Positions 16,016 to 25,021 are shown, counted from the stretch's first letter. The stretch: DNA of 64,000 nucleotides from Tidjanibacter sp. (GCA_017396085.1 JAFQNC010000025.1:62001-126000); one strand, 5' to 3'. Notes: generated by a model not told the origin, from the letters alone. Made by a program: numbers and translations.

Positions 16016-16840
16016 ATGGCAACACAACGACTCGAAGCGATTTTCCACACCACCCTCACCCCTGCCACAGCCGACCTCATCAGTCGCTATGCCGAGGTAG
16101 ACGAGAGTGGTTTCATCACCAAATATCAGATTATCAACGAAGAGGTCATCACGGCACTCAAAAAGGCCGCCGTAACCCTCTCCGATGAACTCCTCTACGG
16201 GGAGCAACTGAGTGAACACTGGGAACGCAAGAGCCCCTGCGAGGGGTGTGAATCGGCCCCCGAATGTACGATGACCTGCCGCCGAAAACACTCCTTTGAC
16301 AAGGAGGTCTATGGCGGGTTGCTATGTGGCTCGTTACCTTGCAGTTACCTCGCCTATGAGGATGAGAATGGAGAGAAAAATAAGGTATGTTTTAAGGTAA
16401 GATTCAGAGCCGAAGAGGGGCTCACATTCTACCGCCCCGTGGAGGAGTCGCCCGAGGGGGTGAAGTTTGTGGGCAGCAAGGTTGTTGTAATCAATGGCAG
16501 GGGCGTTTCGTTGCGCCCGTGGAGTATGGCCCTCTACCGCTTTTTTGTGCGCCACCCCGAAGGTGTACCCTTGGTTACCCTCTACACCGACCACCGCAAA
16601 GAGTTTGCGAAAATCTACGAGAGCGTGGTGCGCTCCGACACCAAAAGCGCACGCCTGAAGGCCCTCTTGAAGAACGCCAATGGTATTCAGCGCACCCTCA
16701 ACAACAAACTCTCCGAACTCAATGTGGAGTTGCGTGCGCAGGGTGTCGCCCCCGATTTTATGGTTACCTCCGAGGGGCCCCGCACCTACCACCAAATCTA
16801 CTGCATCGAGCATCTCCGTGGTGCTCAAAGCGAAAAATAA
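16016..16840 (+). CDS. Uncharacterised protein with Cys cluster and winged-helix-like C-terminal domain
   Basis: A 274-residue protein I cannot assign to a named family. The N-terminal third is helical. A compact Cys-rich patch (C-E-G-C-E-S-A-P-E-C-T-M-T-C, about 76-89) could bind zinc or iron-sulfur. The C-terminal half (about 160-250) holds S-L-R-P-W-S-M-A-L-Y-R-F-F and V-R-H-P-E-G-V-P, followed by H-R-K-E-F-A-K-I-Y, a pattern also found in other uncharacterised Bacteroidetes proteins and suggestive of a winged-helix DNA-binding fold. The ATG at 16016 is preferred to an upstream TTG. A 20-bp site occurs upstream, inside and across the stop codon of this gene, which suggests autoregulation or site-specific DNA binding. 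Confidence 0.6.
   Translation: MATQRLEAIFHTTLTPATADLISRYAEVDESGFITKYQIINEEVITALKKAAVTLSDELLYGEQLSEHWERKSPCEGCESAPECTMTCRRKHSFDKEVYGGLLCGSLPCSYLAYEDENGEKNKVCFKVRFRAEEGLTFYRPVEESPEGVKFVGSKVVVINGRGVSLRPWSMALYRFFVRHPEGVPLVTLYTDHRKEFAKIYESVVRSDTKSARLKALLKNANGIQRTLNNKLSELNVELRAQGVAPDFMVTSEGPRTYHQIYCIEHLRGAQSEK
16381..16400 (+). repeat. 20-bp iteron-like site, copy 2 (intragenic)
   Basis: TAAGGTATGTTTTAAGGTAA inside the coding sequence, translated as K-V-C-F-K-V. Confidence 0.85.
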
Positions 16841-16857
16841 GGTATGTTTTAAGGTAA
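16838..16857 (+). repeat. 20-bp iteron-like site, copy 3 (over the stop codon)
   Basis: The same 20 bp as copy 2; its first three bases are the TAA stop of the upstream gene. The identity with copy 2 extends about six bases to the left. Confidence 0.85.
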
Positions 16858-16887
16858 AATCGGAGCAGTTTCAATTCAAAAAATCTC

Positions 16888-16895
16888 TATCTTTG
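16888..16895 (+). promoter_or_regulatory. -7 element of rlmN, implying a nearly leaderless mRNA
   Basis: TATCTTTG ends four bases before the ATG at 16900. No good -33 TTTG is present at 19-21 bp. Confidence 0.6.
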
Positions 16896-16899
16896 CGAT

Positions 16900-17916
16900 A
16901 TGGACTCTTTGTTGGGAAAAAACATAGCAGAGTTGCGTGAGGTGGCGACCCAAGTGGGGCTGCCCAAGTTCGCTGCAACACAACTTGCCGAGTGGCTCTA
17001 CAAGAAGGGGGCGACCTCTTTTGACCAGATGACCAACATCTCACTGGCCGGTCGCAAGGCTTTGGCCGAGCGCTACACCATTGGGCTGAGCGCACCTGTG
17101 AGTGTGGCGGAGAGTGGTGATGGCACAAAGAAATACATCTTTGTGGTGGAGAGCGGGCAGCGCATTGAGAGTGCCTACATTCCCGATGGCGACCGCGCAA
17201 CACTTTGCATCTCCTCCCAAGCGGGGTGTAAGATGGGGTGTAAGTTCTGCTTCACGGGCAGGGGCGGCTACCACGGACAACTCTCTGCTGCCGAGATACT
17301 TAACCAAATCTGTTCTCTACCGGAAAAAGACTCTCTCACCAACATTGTGCTGATGGGTATGGGCGAGCCGTTGGACAATCCCGACAACGTACTCAGGGCC
17401 CTCGAGGTGATGACCTCGGCGTGGGGTTTCGGGTGGAGTCCCACGCGCGTAACGCTCTCCACGGTGGGGGTTATTCCCAACCTCAAGCGATTTCTTGACG
17501 AGTCGCAGTGCCACCTTGCCGTGTCGCTCCACAACCCCTTTGGCGACCAAAGGGCCGAGATTATGCCCGTGGAGAAGGCTTTTCCGATACGCAAGGTTGT
17601 GGAGTTGCTCAAACGGTATGATTTTTCGCACCAGCGCAGAGTAAGTTTTGAGTACATAGTACTCAAAGAGACCAACGACACCCCCGAGCACATCAAAGAG
17701 TTGGCCCGTCTGCTCGATGGGCTCAAGTGTCGCATCAACCTCATTCGCTTCCACGCCATTCCCGACTCCCCCTTTGTGAGTCCCAATGACGAGCGAATGG
17801 TGTGGTTCCGCGACTCTCTCACCCGCAAGGGCATACACACCACCATTCGTGCCTCGCGAGGCGAGGACATCAAGGCCGCCTGCGGACTGCTCTCCGGCGA
17901 GGCAGGGCGCAAATAG
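16900..17916 (+). CDS. rlmN: Dual-specificity RNA methyltransferase RlmN
   Basis: A 338-residue radical-SAM enzyme that methylates C2 of A2503 in 23S rRNA and A37 of some tRNAs. The cluster-binding C-K-M-G-C-K-F-C places Cys at 110, 114 and 117. The N-terminal accessory domain (L-P-K-F-A-A-T-Q-L-A-E-W-L-Y), the SAM-binding G-M-G-E-P-L-D-N near 150 and the C-terminal A-A-C-G-L-L with the second catalytic Cys are intact. Length is normal. The start at 16900 keeps the whole N-terminal domain although it lies almost on the predicted transcription start. Confidence 0.95.
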   Translation: MDSLLGKNIAELREVATQVGLPKFAATQLAEWLYKKGATSFDQMTNISLAGRKALAERYTIGLSAPVSVAESGDGTKKYIFVVESGQRIESAYIPDGDRATLCISSQAGCKMGCKFCFTGRGGYHGQLSAAEILNQICSLPEKDSLTNIVLMGMGEPLDNPDNVLRALEVMTSAWGFGWSPTRVTLSTVGVIPNLKRFLDESQCHLAVSLHNPFGDQRAEIMPVEKAFPIRKVVELLKRYDFSHQRRVSFEYIVLKETNDTPEHIKELARLLDGLKCRINLIRFHAIPDSPFVSPNDERMVWFRDSLTRKGIHTTIRASRGEDIKAACGLLSGEAGRK

Positions 17917-17946
17917 CGGCAGACACCACAAGACACCGACAAACCA

Positions 17947-19413
17947 ATGGCAAAAAACCTCACCAAACTCGCAGGCCAAGTGGCCATCTACGGCATCAGC
18001 AGCGTACTTGCACGACTGCTGAACTACCTGCTTGTGCCCTACTACACACGCATAATGTCGCCTGCCGAGTATGGCATAATCACCGACATCTACGCCCTCA
18101 TACCCTTTGCGCTTGTGGTGCTGACGATGGGTATGGAGAGTGGCTACTTCCGCTTTGCGGCCAAGGCTGCCGATGAGCAGGAGCGCAAGCGGGTATATGG
18201 CACCACGTGGGGGGCTGTGGTGGCTGCTGCCTCGGTTTTCCTCGGGGTTGTACTGCTCTTTGAGGAGCCTATCTCGGCCGCCTTGGGCTATGCTGGAAAG
18301 GATTATGTGTGGATTACGGCCCTGATAATTTTTCTTGACGTGGCGGGCGCCATACCCTTTGCACGCCTACGGCAAGAGGGGCGCGCAGGGCGATTTGTGT
18401 GCATAAGGTTACTATCCGTAATCATCAACATTGGGCTCTGCCTTTGGTTCTACAACGCCCAACCGGAGTGTTGCAGGCTCTTTTCCACCCCCACCGACCC
18501 GGGCTACGCCTTTGTGGCCAACCTTGTGGCAAGCGGTTTGACTTTCATTTTGTTACTAATCTCGTGCCGAGGGAGTTTTGGGGGCTTCAGCAGCCGCACA
18601 TTCAAGACCATATTCCTCTACTCTCTGCCATTGTTGATTAGTGGCATTGCAGGCACCGCCAATGAGTTCATCGACCGCCAAATGGTCAAGTTCCTGATGC
18701 CCGCCGAGGAGAGCCTTGCCGCCCTCGGAATATATGGCGCAGTGGTCAAAATCGGCGTTGTGATGTTGCTCTTTACGCAGATGTACCGACTGGCTGCCGA
18801 GCCCTTCTTCTTGGCCGAATTCAAGAAGGATGAGTTCAAGGAGAGCAACGCTGCGGCAATGAAATATTTTGTCCTTGTGAGTGTGCTTATCTTCTTGTTT
18901 ATCACACTCTTCAGCGACCTCTTTGCGCTCATCGTGGGGCCCGATTTCAGGGAGGGTATGTACATACTTCCCCTGGTGCTCGTGAGCAACGCCCTCTCCG
19001 GAATAGTGCTCAACCTGTCGTTCTGGTACAAGCAGGTGGGGGCCACAAAATATGCCATTGTCATCACCGGCATAGGCCTTGTGTTTACGGTGGTGTTCAA
19101 CATCCTTTTGGTGCCCACATTGGGCTATGCGGGAGCCGCCATTGCAAGGCTTGTGTGTGAACTCTCAATGGTAGTAGTCAGCTACCGCCTTGGCCAAAAG
19201 CACTACCCCATACCTTACGATTTGAAACGCATAGCCGAATATTTCCTGATTGGTGGTGCAATGTATGCACTCTCGTTGCTGTGGGCCGACAGCATCGGCA
19301 CCCTCAAATATTTGGCCAACAGCGCACTAATCATCGCATTTGTCATCTATGCCGTCCGCCGCGAGAAAATCAACATCGGTGGTCTTCTCAGGGCTATCAC
19401 AAGGAGAAAATAA
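17947..19413 (+). CDS. Oligosaccharide flippase (Wzx-like)
   Basis: A 488-residue membrane protein with about 12-14 hydrophobic segments, of the MOP/polysaccharide synthase superfamily that moves lipid-linked oligosaccharides across the inner membrane. The N-terminus Y-G-I-S-S-V-L-A-R-L-L-N-Y-L-L-V-P-Y-Y-T-R and the following S-P-A-E-Y-G-I are typical. It starts 30 bases after rlmN and ends 21 bases before dut, so the three genes may be cotranscribed. The substrate is unknown; the nearby family 2 glycosyltransferase is a plausible partner. Confidence 0.85.
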   Translation: MAKNLTKLAGQVAIYGISSVLARLLNYLLVPYYTRIMSPAEYGIITDIYALIPFALVVLTMGMESGYFRFAAKAADEQERKRVYGTTWGAVVAAASVFLGVVLLFEEPISAALGYAGKDYVWITALIIFLDVAGAIPFARLRQEGRAGRFVCIRLLSVIINIGLCLWFYNAQPECCRLFSTPTDPGYAFVANLVASGLTFILLLISCRGSFGGFSSRTFKTIFLYSLPLLISGIAGTANEFIDRQMVKFLMPAEESLAALGIYGAVVKIGVVMLLFTQMYRLAAEPFFLAEFKKDEFKESNAAAMKYFVLVSVLIFLFITLFSDLFALIVGPDFREGMYILPLVLVSNALSGIVLNLSFWYKQVGATKYAIVITGIGLVFTVVFNILLVPTLGYAGAAIARLVCELSMVVVSYRLGQKHYPIPYDLKRIAEYFLIGGAMYALSLLWADSIGTLKYLANSALIIAFVIYAVRREKINIGGLLRAITRRK

Positions 19414-19434
19414 TCAACAAAATCGCATACTACT

Positions 19435-19866
19435 ATGAAAGTGAAAGTTATCAACCGCTCCAAGCACGACCTGCCTCGTTACGAAACCGCCCTCTCCGCC
19501 GGTATGGATGTGAGGGCCAACCTCGATGAGCCCATCGTTCTCAAACCCCTCGCACGAGCAATGGTACCCACGGGGCTCTTTGTGGAACTCCCCGCAGGCT
19601 ACGAAATGCAGGTAAGGCCACGCAGCGGACTCGCCGCAAAGTTCGGACTCACTGTACTCAACGCCCCCGGTACCGTGGATGCTGACTACCGTGGCGAAAT
19701 CAAGGTCATACTCGCCAACCTCTCCAACGATGACTTCACCATCAACGATGGCGAGCGCATAGCGCAACTCGTTGTGGCACAGCACGCACAGGTGCAATGG
19801 GAGCCCGCCGAAGAGTTGAGCAACACCGACCGTGGCGCAGGCGGCTTCGGCAGCACCGGCAAGTAG
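19435..19866 (+). CDS. dut: Deoxyuridine 5'-triphosphate nucleotidohydrolase
   Basis: A 143-residue dUTPase, which removes dUTP and supplies dUMP for thymidylate synthesis. All five motifs are present: S-A-G-M-D-V-R-A (21-28), P-R-S-G-L-A near 62, the [10 protein letters not shown] uracil-binding hairpin near 80, G-E-R-I-A-Q-L near 105 and the C-terminal [10 protein letters not shown]. It is a normal-length trimeric form. The downstream gap (19867-20220) holds repeats and the holB promoter. Confidence 0.95.
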   Translation: MKVKVINRSKHDLPRYETALSAGMDVRANLDEPIVLKPLARAMVPTGLFVELPAGYEMQVRPRSGLAAKFGLTVLNAPGTVDADYRGEIKVILANLSNDDFTINDGERIAQLVVAQHAQVQWEPAEELSNTDRGAGGFGSTGK

Positions 19867-19890
19867 GTGTTCCTTGGTCTGTCTTTTTTA

Positions 19891-19998
19891 GGGTCCTTAA
19901 AGTCTTTAAAGCCCTTAAGGCCATTAAAGCCCCTTTCTGCCCTTCACAAACCCCTCCGCCTAACGGCACCTCCCCTAAACTTAGGGGAGGAGTGGTCG
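19891..19998. repeat. TTAAGG block followed by the CTTAGGGGAGG palindrome repeat
   Basis: TTAAGG-type units (19891-19932), then at 19946-19998 a module starting ACAAACCCCTCCGCCTAACG and containing CCTCCCCTAA...TTAGGGGAGG. The second module recurs at 57396-57447. Reverse-orientation AATTTTC-type AT-rich repeats follow at 20052-20090. Confidence 0.8.
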
Positions 19999-20122
19999 GA
20001 TGGTACGGGTAACGAGTTCGTTATCCGTAATAAAAATGCGCCGCAGGCACCTTAATTTTCCATTTTCAATTTTCCATTTTCAATTCCCAAACAGGCACCG
20101 CCTATAAATTTGAATTCCGAAT

Positions 20123-20182
20123 TTTGAATTCCCACTAAAAAAGTGCATCTTTGCATTTTGGTATATACCCTTAAAGGGTATA
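20123..20182 (+). promoter_or_regulatory. holB promoter with downstream palindrome
   Basis: TTTG (20123-20126), a 19-bp spacer and CATCTTTG (20146-20153, one mismatch to TAnnTTTG). Just after the predicted start lies TATACCCTT-A-AAGGGTATA (20164-20182), a perfect 9-bp inverted repeat that could be an operator or a leader hairpin. Confidence 0.6.
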
Positions 20183-20220
20183 AGGGCCCGTACACAAGGG
20201 CGAAAAACAAAACTGCAAAG

Positions 20221-21363
20221 ATGAAATTCTCACAAGTAATAGGCCACGAAGAACTCAAAGAGAGGCTACGCAAGAACATTGACGAAGGGCGTGTGAGCCA
20301 CGCACAACTCTTTGTGGGTGAACACGGTTGGGGTACGCTCCAACTGGCGTTGGCCTATGTGCAGTATCTCCATTGCAGCAACCGTAGTGGCGGCGAGCCC
20401 TGTGGCGTGTGCCCCTCGTGTGTGCAGATGCAGTCGCTGGCCCACCCCGATGTACACTTCGTCTACCCCACCATCAAACCCAAAGGCTCCTCCACCCCAC
20501 CCACCAGCGACCTCTACATCGAACAGTGGCGAGAGGTGGTGGCCGACAATGAGGCTTGTTTCAGCGAGCACACTTGGTATGAAGCCATCGGTGCAGACAA
20601 TGCGCAGGGCCTTATCACCACCAAAGAGGCAGACGAGATTATCCGCAAACTCTCCTACAAGGCTTTTGAGGGCACACACAAGAGTGTGGTGGTGTGGATG
20701 CCCGAGAAGATGCACACCGCAGCGGCCAACGCCCTGCTGAAAATCCTTGAAGAGCCGTGGGAGAACACCCTGTTTCTGCTTGTCAGCGAGCACCCCGAAG
20801 TGCTCCTTGACACAATCATCTCTCGCACCCAGAGCGTGAACGTTGGGCGCATAGAGCAGGAGGCTCTGCGCAGTTATGCCACACGCACACTGGGGGCCAC
20901 CGAGGAGCAGGCGGAGGTGGCGGCAAGGTTGGCCGATGGCTCGGTGCTCAACCTGCGTAGGATTGTGGCCGAGGGTGGTAGTGCCGCAGCAACCGACAAC
21001 TTTGAACTCTTCACAAGGCTTATGAGGCTCTCCTATGGCAACAAGCACCTCGACCTCTTTGAGTGGGCCGAGCAGGTGGCCGCTATGGGCAGGGAAAATC
21101 AGAAGAGTTTTTTGGAATATGCCCTGCGACTGATTAGGGAAAGTTATATGCTCACGGCCGGAATGGAGAGCGTGAGTTACCTCTGGGGCGATGAGAAGGC
21201 TTTTTGCTCGAAATTTGCACCCTATGTGGCCAACCACAACGTGGAGGCCCTTGTGGCAGAGATAGAGAGGGCCCTGAGGGATGTGGGGCAGAATGGCAAT
21301 GCCAAGATTGTCTTTACCCACTTCGCCTTGGCGGTGAGCAAGTTGATTGCAATGAGGGCATAG
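20221..21363 (+). CDS. holB: DNA polymerase III delta' subunit
   Basis: A 380-residue clamp-loader subunit. The N-terminal I-G-H-E-E-L-K-E-R-L and the zinc module C-x8-C-x2-C-x2-C (residues about 50-65) are typical. The Walker A position reads G-E-H-G-W-G-T-L, lacking the Lys, as expected for delta', which does not hydrolyse ATP. The middle domain carries A-A-N-A-L-L-K-I-L-E-E-P, diagnostic of delta'/tau ATPase-fold subunits. The start at 20221 is chosen because the in-frame sequence before it is promoter and repeat. Confidence 0.92.
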   Translation: MKFSQVIGHEELKERLRKNIDEGRVSHAQLFVGEHGWGTLQLALAYVQYLHCSNRSGGEPCGVCPSCVQMQSLAHPDVHFVYPTIKPKGSSTPPTSDLYIEQWREVVADNEACFSEHTWYEAIGADNAQGLITTKEADEIIRKLSYKAFEGTHKSVVVWMPEKMHTAAANALLKILEEPWENTLFLLVSEHPEVLLDTIISRTQSVNVGRIEQEALRSYATRTLGATEEQAEVAARLADGSVLNLRRIVAEGGSAAATDNFELFTRLMRLSYGNKHLDLFEWAEQVAAMGRENQKSFLEYALRLIRESYMLTAGMESVSYLWGDEKAFCSKFAPYVANHNVEALVAEIERALRDVGQNGNAKIVFTHFALAVSKLIAMRA

Positions 21364-21467
21364 GGCGAGCAAGGGAGCGGCGGAAGGTTGTTTCCCGACC
21401 AACAAACAGCGACACAACAACACAAATATTCGTTACAAACAAAAAACACAAAAGAGCACTATACACT

Positions 21468-21968
21468 ATGGCAAGGGTTATTTTGATAACAGGCGGCAAC
21501 GTGGGCGATGTGAAGGACACACTGCGCCGCGCACAGCAGGAGATTAACCGCTCGTTGGGCGTCATTCTGCGCTGCTCCCACAGCTACGAGAGTAAGGCTT
21601 GGGGCTTTACCTCTTCGGACAATTTCTACAATCAGGCCATCATCGTGGACACCGACCACACCCCCGAGGAGGTCCTCGACTCCGTGCTGGCCATTGAGCA
21701 GAAACTCGGCCGCAACCGCCAAGAGGAGGCCGCCATCAAGGCACAAACGGGCGAGAGGTTTGCCCCTCGCGCCATCGACATCGACATCCTCTTCTATGAC
21801 GACATCGTGATGGACACCCCCACGCTGACCATCCCCCACCCCCTGATTCAGAACAGGGACTTTGTGTTGCGCCCGCTGAATGAGATTGCTCCCGACAAGA
21901 TTCACCCCGTGTTGAACAAGACGATACACACCCTCTTTGAGGAGATGGAGCAGGCCGGCGAAGAGTAG
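21468..21968 (+). CDS. folK: 2-amino-4-hydroxy-6-hydroxymethyldihydropteridine diphosphokinase
   Basis: 166 residues; transfers diphosphate from ATP to the pterin in folate synthesis. The family signature appears as P-R-A-I-D-I-D-I-L-F-Y with the two metal-binding Asp residues (about 103-113). N-F-Y-N-Q-A and G-R-N-R-Q-E-E also match. The ATG at 21468 is the natural start; codons upstream lie in the tail of holB and the intergenic gap. A second folate/pterin gene, folE, lies 6 kb downstream. Confidence 0.93.
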   Translation: MARVILITGGNVGDVKDTLRRAQQEINRSLGVILRCSHSYESKAWGFTSSDNFYNQAIIVDTDHTPEEVLDSVLAIEQKLGRNRQEEAAIKAQTGERFAPRAIDIDILFYDDIVMDTPTLTIPHPLIQNRDFVLRPLNEIAPDKIHPVLNKTIHTLFEEMEQAGEE

Positions 21969-22017
21969 GACAACAACAGAGAGAGAAAAAAAACAAGGCA
22001 AGAGAAGATAGAAATAG

Positions 22018-24159
22018 ATGAGCAAAGAGAGAGGTTTGAGGGTTAGCAGATGGTTGCGTGCGGGCGTTTTGTTGATGTTCGCAAGTGCCTTTATGTGGCG
22101 TTGTGCCAACATATCCTCCCCGCAAGGTGGCCCCAAGGATTCGCTGCCTCCAATCATTGTGAGCGCAACCCCGGGCTTTGGCACCACCAACTTTACGGGC
22201 AAGGAGATTTACATCGGTTTCAACGAGTATGTGGTCATCAAAGACCAGCAGAAGGAGTTTTTCACCTCGCCGATGATGAAGCGCAACCCCACCATCACCA
22301 CCAGCGGTAAGGGCATACGCATAACCATCCTCGACACCCTTGCCGAGAACCAAACCTATGCTCTGAACTTCGGCAACAGCGTGGTGGACAACAACGAGGG
22401 CAATGTGCTCAGCGACCTCCGCTACGTCTTCTCCACGGGCGATAGGATTGACTCAATGGTTATGAGTGGCTACACGGTGAGCGCAAGCAAGGGCGACAGC
22501 GTGAGCAAGTCGCTCATATTCTTCTACCCCGCCGAGTTGGACTCCATACCGGAGTATGACTCCCTGCTGCTCAAACACAAGCCCGCAGCGGTGGCTAGAG
22601 CCGCCAACAACGGTATCTTCATTGCCCAAAACCTCAAGCCGATAGACTACAAAATCTACGCAATTCAGGACAATAACAACAACTTCACCTACGACCCCGA
22701 AACCGATATGGTGGGCTTCCTCGACTCGGTACACAACCCCCTGACCGAGCCCGACTTCAAGGTGTGGTACGACACCACGCGCCACTACCTGACCGCCAAT
22801 CCGCAACTCTATTTCAAGATGTTCACGGATGGCAGGTTTAAGCGACAAAACCTCGCCGAGTCGAAGCGTGAAGAACAACACAAAGTTACCCTCTTCTTTG
22901 GTGCCCCCAACCCCGAGGTGCTTGAGTTTGCGCTCGACAGCATTGCCTCCGAGGAGATTATCACGGAGTATGTAACCAAGGGGAAAGACACCATCAACTA
23001 CTGGCTCAATGTGCCCTCGGAGCGATTGGGCGACACACTGAGGGGCCGAGTGGTCTATATGAAACACGACTCGGTGAACAACCTTGTGCCCGACACCGCC
23101 AAACTCGAACTCTTCTGGAAGTACTTCGAGAGCAAAGAGGAGAAAAAGGCTCGTGAGGAGGAGGAAAAAAAGATGGAAAAGGCGCTCAAAGATAGCGTGG
23201 AGTATATCCCGCCCAAGAAGCCCAACCCCTTTAAGGTCGATTTGACCAAGGGCGACCTCAACCCCGAGGATAGTTTCACGTTGAAGTTTGCAATGCCTCT
23301 CACAAAGGTGGACACCGCCGCCATAGAACTGCTTATGGCCGGCGTGGTGGACAAAAAGGCCGAGGAGGAGGCCAAGAACAAACCCAAGCCCAAAAACCAA
23401 CAAGAGAGGGATGCGGAAGCACAAGCCCTCGCCGATGCAGAGGCTGCTATGCCAAAGGTGGAATTCCACTTGGAGCAGGACACCACCGATATGAAATTGT
23501 GGCACCTGCGAGCCAAGTGGGCCCCCGCAACCAAGTACAAACTGATGATTCCCGAAGGGGTGTTCCGCAATGTGGCCGGTCAGCAAAACGACACCCTGCG
23601 CAGTGAGTTCAAAACCCTCAACCCCGAGGAGTTCGGCAGCGTGGTGGTGAACGTGGCAGGCAAGAGCCCCAACGACACCTATGTACTCTACCTCAAGGAT
23701 AGCAACGGCAAGGTGATTGACGAGATACGTGGAGCCAAGAGTGGCACACACCGCTTCAACTACGTCAAGCCCGGCGATGTGAGGGTGGGTGTGCTGGAGG
23801 ACAAAAACGGCAACGGAATTTGGGACACCGGCAACCTCATTGAGCGTAGGCAACCCGAGCGCACCGAGCCATATGTGGACGAAAAGGGCGAGGAGATTAT
23901 GAGCGTGAAAGCCAATTGGGAGGTGGAGATTACCGCCGATATGGGCAAGATTTTCGCACCCATAACCTTTGAGAGCGTGAACGAACAGTTGCGTAAGACC
24001 GAAGCTGTAAGGCTCAAAAAGATTCTCGAAGAGAGGGAGAAAAAACGTCTTGAAAACCTCAAACGAGAACAAGAGGGACAAAACAGCGGCGGACTGGGCG
24101 GCTTTGGCGCCGGTATGGGTAGTATGAGAGGTGCCGTGGGCAGCGTTACCGGCAGGTAG
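22018..24159 (+). CDS. Ig-like domain lipoprotein conserved in Bacteroidetes
   Basis: A 713-residue exported lipoprotein. The N-terminal hydrophobic segment ends in W-R-C-A-N, and the sequence after it (G-G-P-K-D-S-L-P-P-I-I) marks a widespread Bacteroidetes family. A bacterial Ig-like (SbsA/Big_5) domain spans about 40-140 (I-Y-I-G-F-N-E-Y-V, Y-A-L-N-F-G-N-S-V). The middle and C-terminal parts are rich in charged, repetitive Lys/Glu stretches (around 375-400 and 440-470), and the end is Gly-rich. Function is unknown; an envelope-associated role is inferred. It starts 49 bases after folK. Confidence 0.75.
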   Translation: MSKERGLRVSRWLRAGVLLMFASAFMWRCANISSPQGGPKDSLPPIIVSATPGFGTTNFTGKEIYIGFNEYVVIKDQQKEFFTSPMMKRNPTITTSGKGIRITILDTLAENQTYALNFGNSVVDNNEGNVLSDLRYVFSTGDRIDSMVMSGYTVSASKGDSVSKSLIFFYPAELDSIPEYDSLLLKHKPAAVARAANNGIFIAQNLKPIDYKIYAIQDNNNNFTYDPETDMVGFLDSVHNPLTEPDFKVWYDTTRHYLTANPQLYFKMFTDGRFKRQNLAESKREEQHKVTLFFGAPNPEVLEFALDSIASEEIITEYVTKGKDTINYWLNVPSERLGDTLRGRVVYMKHDSVNNLVPDTAKLELFWKYFESKEEKKAREEEEKKMEKALKDSVEYIPPKKPNPFKVDLTKGDLNPEDSFTLKFAMPLTKVDTAAIELLMAGVVDKKAEEEAKNKPKPKNQQERDAEAQALADAEAAMPKVEFHLEQDTTDMKLWHLRAKWAPATKYKLMIPEGVFRNVAGQQNDTLRSEFKTLNPEEFGSVVVNVAGKSPNDTYVLYLKDSNGKVIDEIRGAKSGTHRFNYVKPGDVRVGVLEDKNGNGIWDTGNLIERRQPERTEPYVDEKGEEIMSVKANWEVEITADMGKIFAPITFESVNEQLRKTEAVRLKKILEEREKKRLENLKREQEGQNSGGLGGFGAGMGSMRGAVGSVTGR

Positions 24160-24223
24160 GTAACGGGGCCGAAAGCACGCAGAAAAACGAGCAAAGAGAG
24201 AGCAAGAGAGCAAAGAGAAAACA

Positions 24224-25021
24224 ATGAAAAGGTTTTTGATAACAATGGCAACCGTGTGTGTGGTGCTTTGTGGCGTGTGCCATAAGGCCGATGCGCAACG
24301 CCAATATGTGGGCATTAAGGGTGGCTACGGCACCGCCGATGTGCGCCTCTACCCCCACTGGACCAGCCCCCCACTCTGGGGCGCACTCAACGGTGGCCTC
24401 TTTTGGGTATACTACGGTGGCGACAAACCCAACTCCTACCTCTACGACAATGTGGCGGGAGGTATCAGCGTGGAACTCGAATTCCTCCAGAGGGGTTTTC
24501 AGTATGCCGCCCTTGACCGCAACACCAAGAGGTACACCTATGGTAGGCGCATCAACTCCATAATGGTACCCCTGATGTGGCAACCCCACGTGTTGCTGGC
24601 CCAAGATAGGCTGCGACTCTATCTCAATGCCGGCATCACGGGCTCCTTCAACCTCAACTCCACCGAGTTTTACATCGACAAGGAGACGGGCGAGATTGAG
24701 GAGTATGACTACGAGTGGATGACAGTGAGGGACAACCGCTTCGCCTATGGCCTTGTTGTGGGCTTGGGTGGAGGTTTTAGTTTTGGCAAGTGGGAGTTGA
24801 TGACCGAGTTCCGCTACTACTTCGGCTACTCCGACATTGTGAAGCGTAAGACCATCTACTCCGGCACCCAATTTTTGCGCTCACCGCTGGACAACCTCAA
24901 CCTGAGCTTCGGTGTGGCCTACCATTGGGACCACTCGGGCTCGTGGGCGTGGAGCCCCACCCAAAGGGCCGCTGCCCGCAAAGCCAGAGAAGAGGCGGAG
25001 GAATTGAGAATTGAAAATTGA
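24224..25021 (+). CDS. Outer-membrane beta-barrel protein (PorT-like)
   Basis: 265 residues with a signal peptide ending A-D-A-Q (about 25). The body alternates aromatic and polar residues and Gly turns, for example G-I-K-G-G-Y-G-T near 30 and G-L-V-V-G-L-G-G-G-F-S-F near 180, as in small barrel proteins of the PorT/OmpA-like type. The last codons (E-L-R-I-E-N and stop) lie inside a dispersed AT-rich repeat that begins at 25001, so the C-terminus was probably altered by repeat insertion. Confidence 0.75.
   Translation: MKRFLITMATVCVVLCGVCHKADAQRQYVGIKGGYGTADVRLYPHWTSPPLWGALNGGLFWVYYGGDKPNSYLYDNVAGGISVELEFLQRGFQYAALDRNTKRYTYGRRINSIMVPLMWQPHVLLAQDRLRLYLNAGITGSFNLNSTEFYIDKETGEIEEYDYEWMTVRDNRFAYGLVVGLGGGFSFGKWELMTEFRYYFGYSDIVKRKTIYSGTQFLRSPLDNLNLSFGVAYHWDHSGSWAWSPTQRAAARKAREEAEELRIEN

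Noticed and set aside
22453..24315. 620-codon minus-strand frame opposite the Ig-like lipoprotein
   Set aside because: Same reason: no domain, composition of a shadow, and the plus strand encodes a signal peptide and a recognisable domain.
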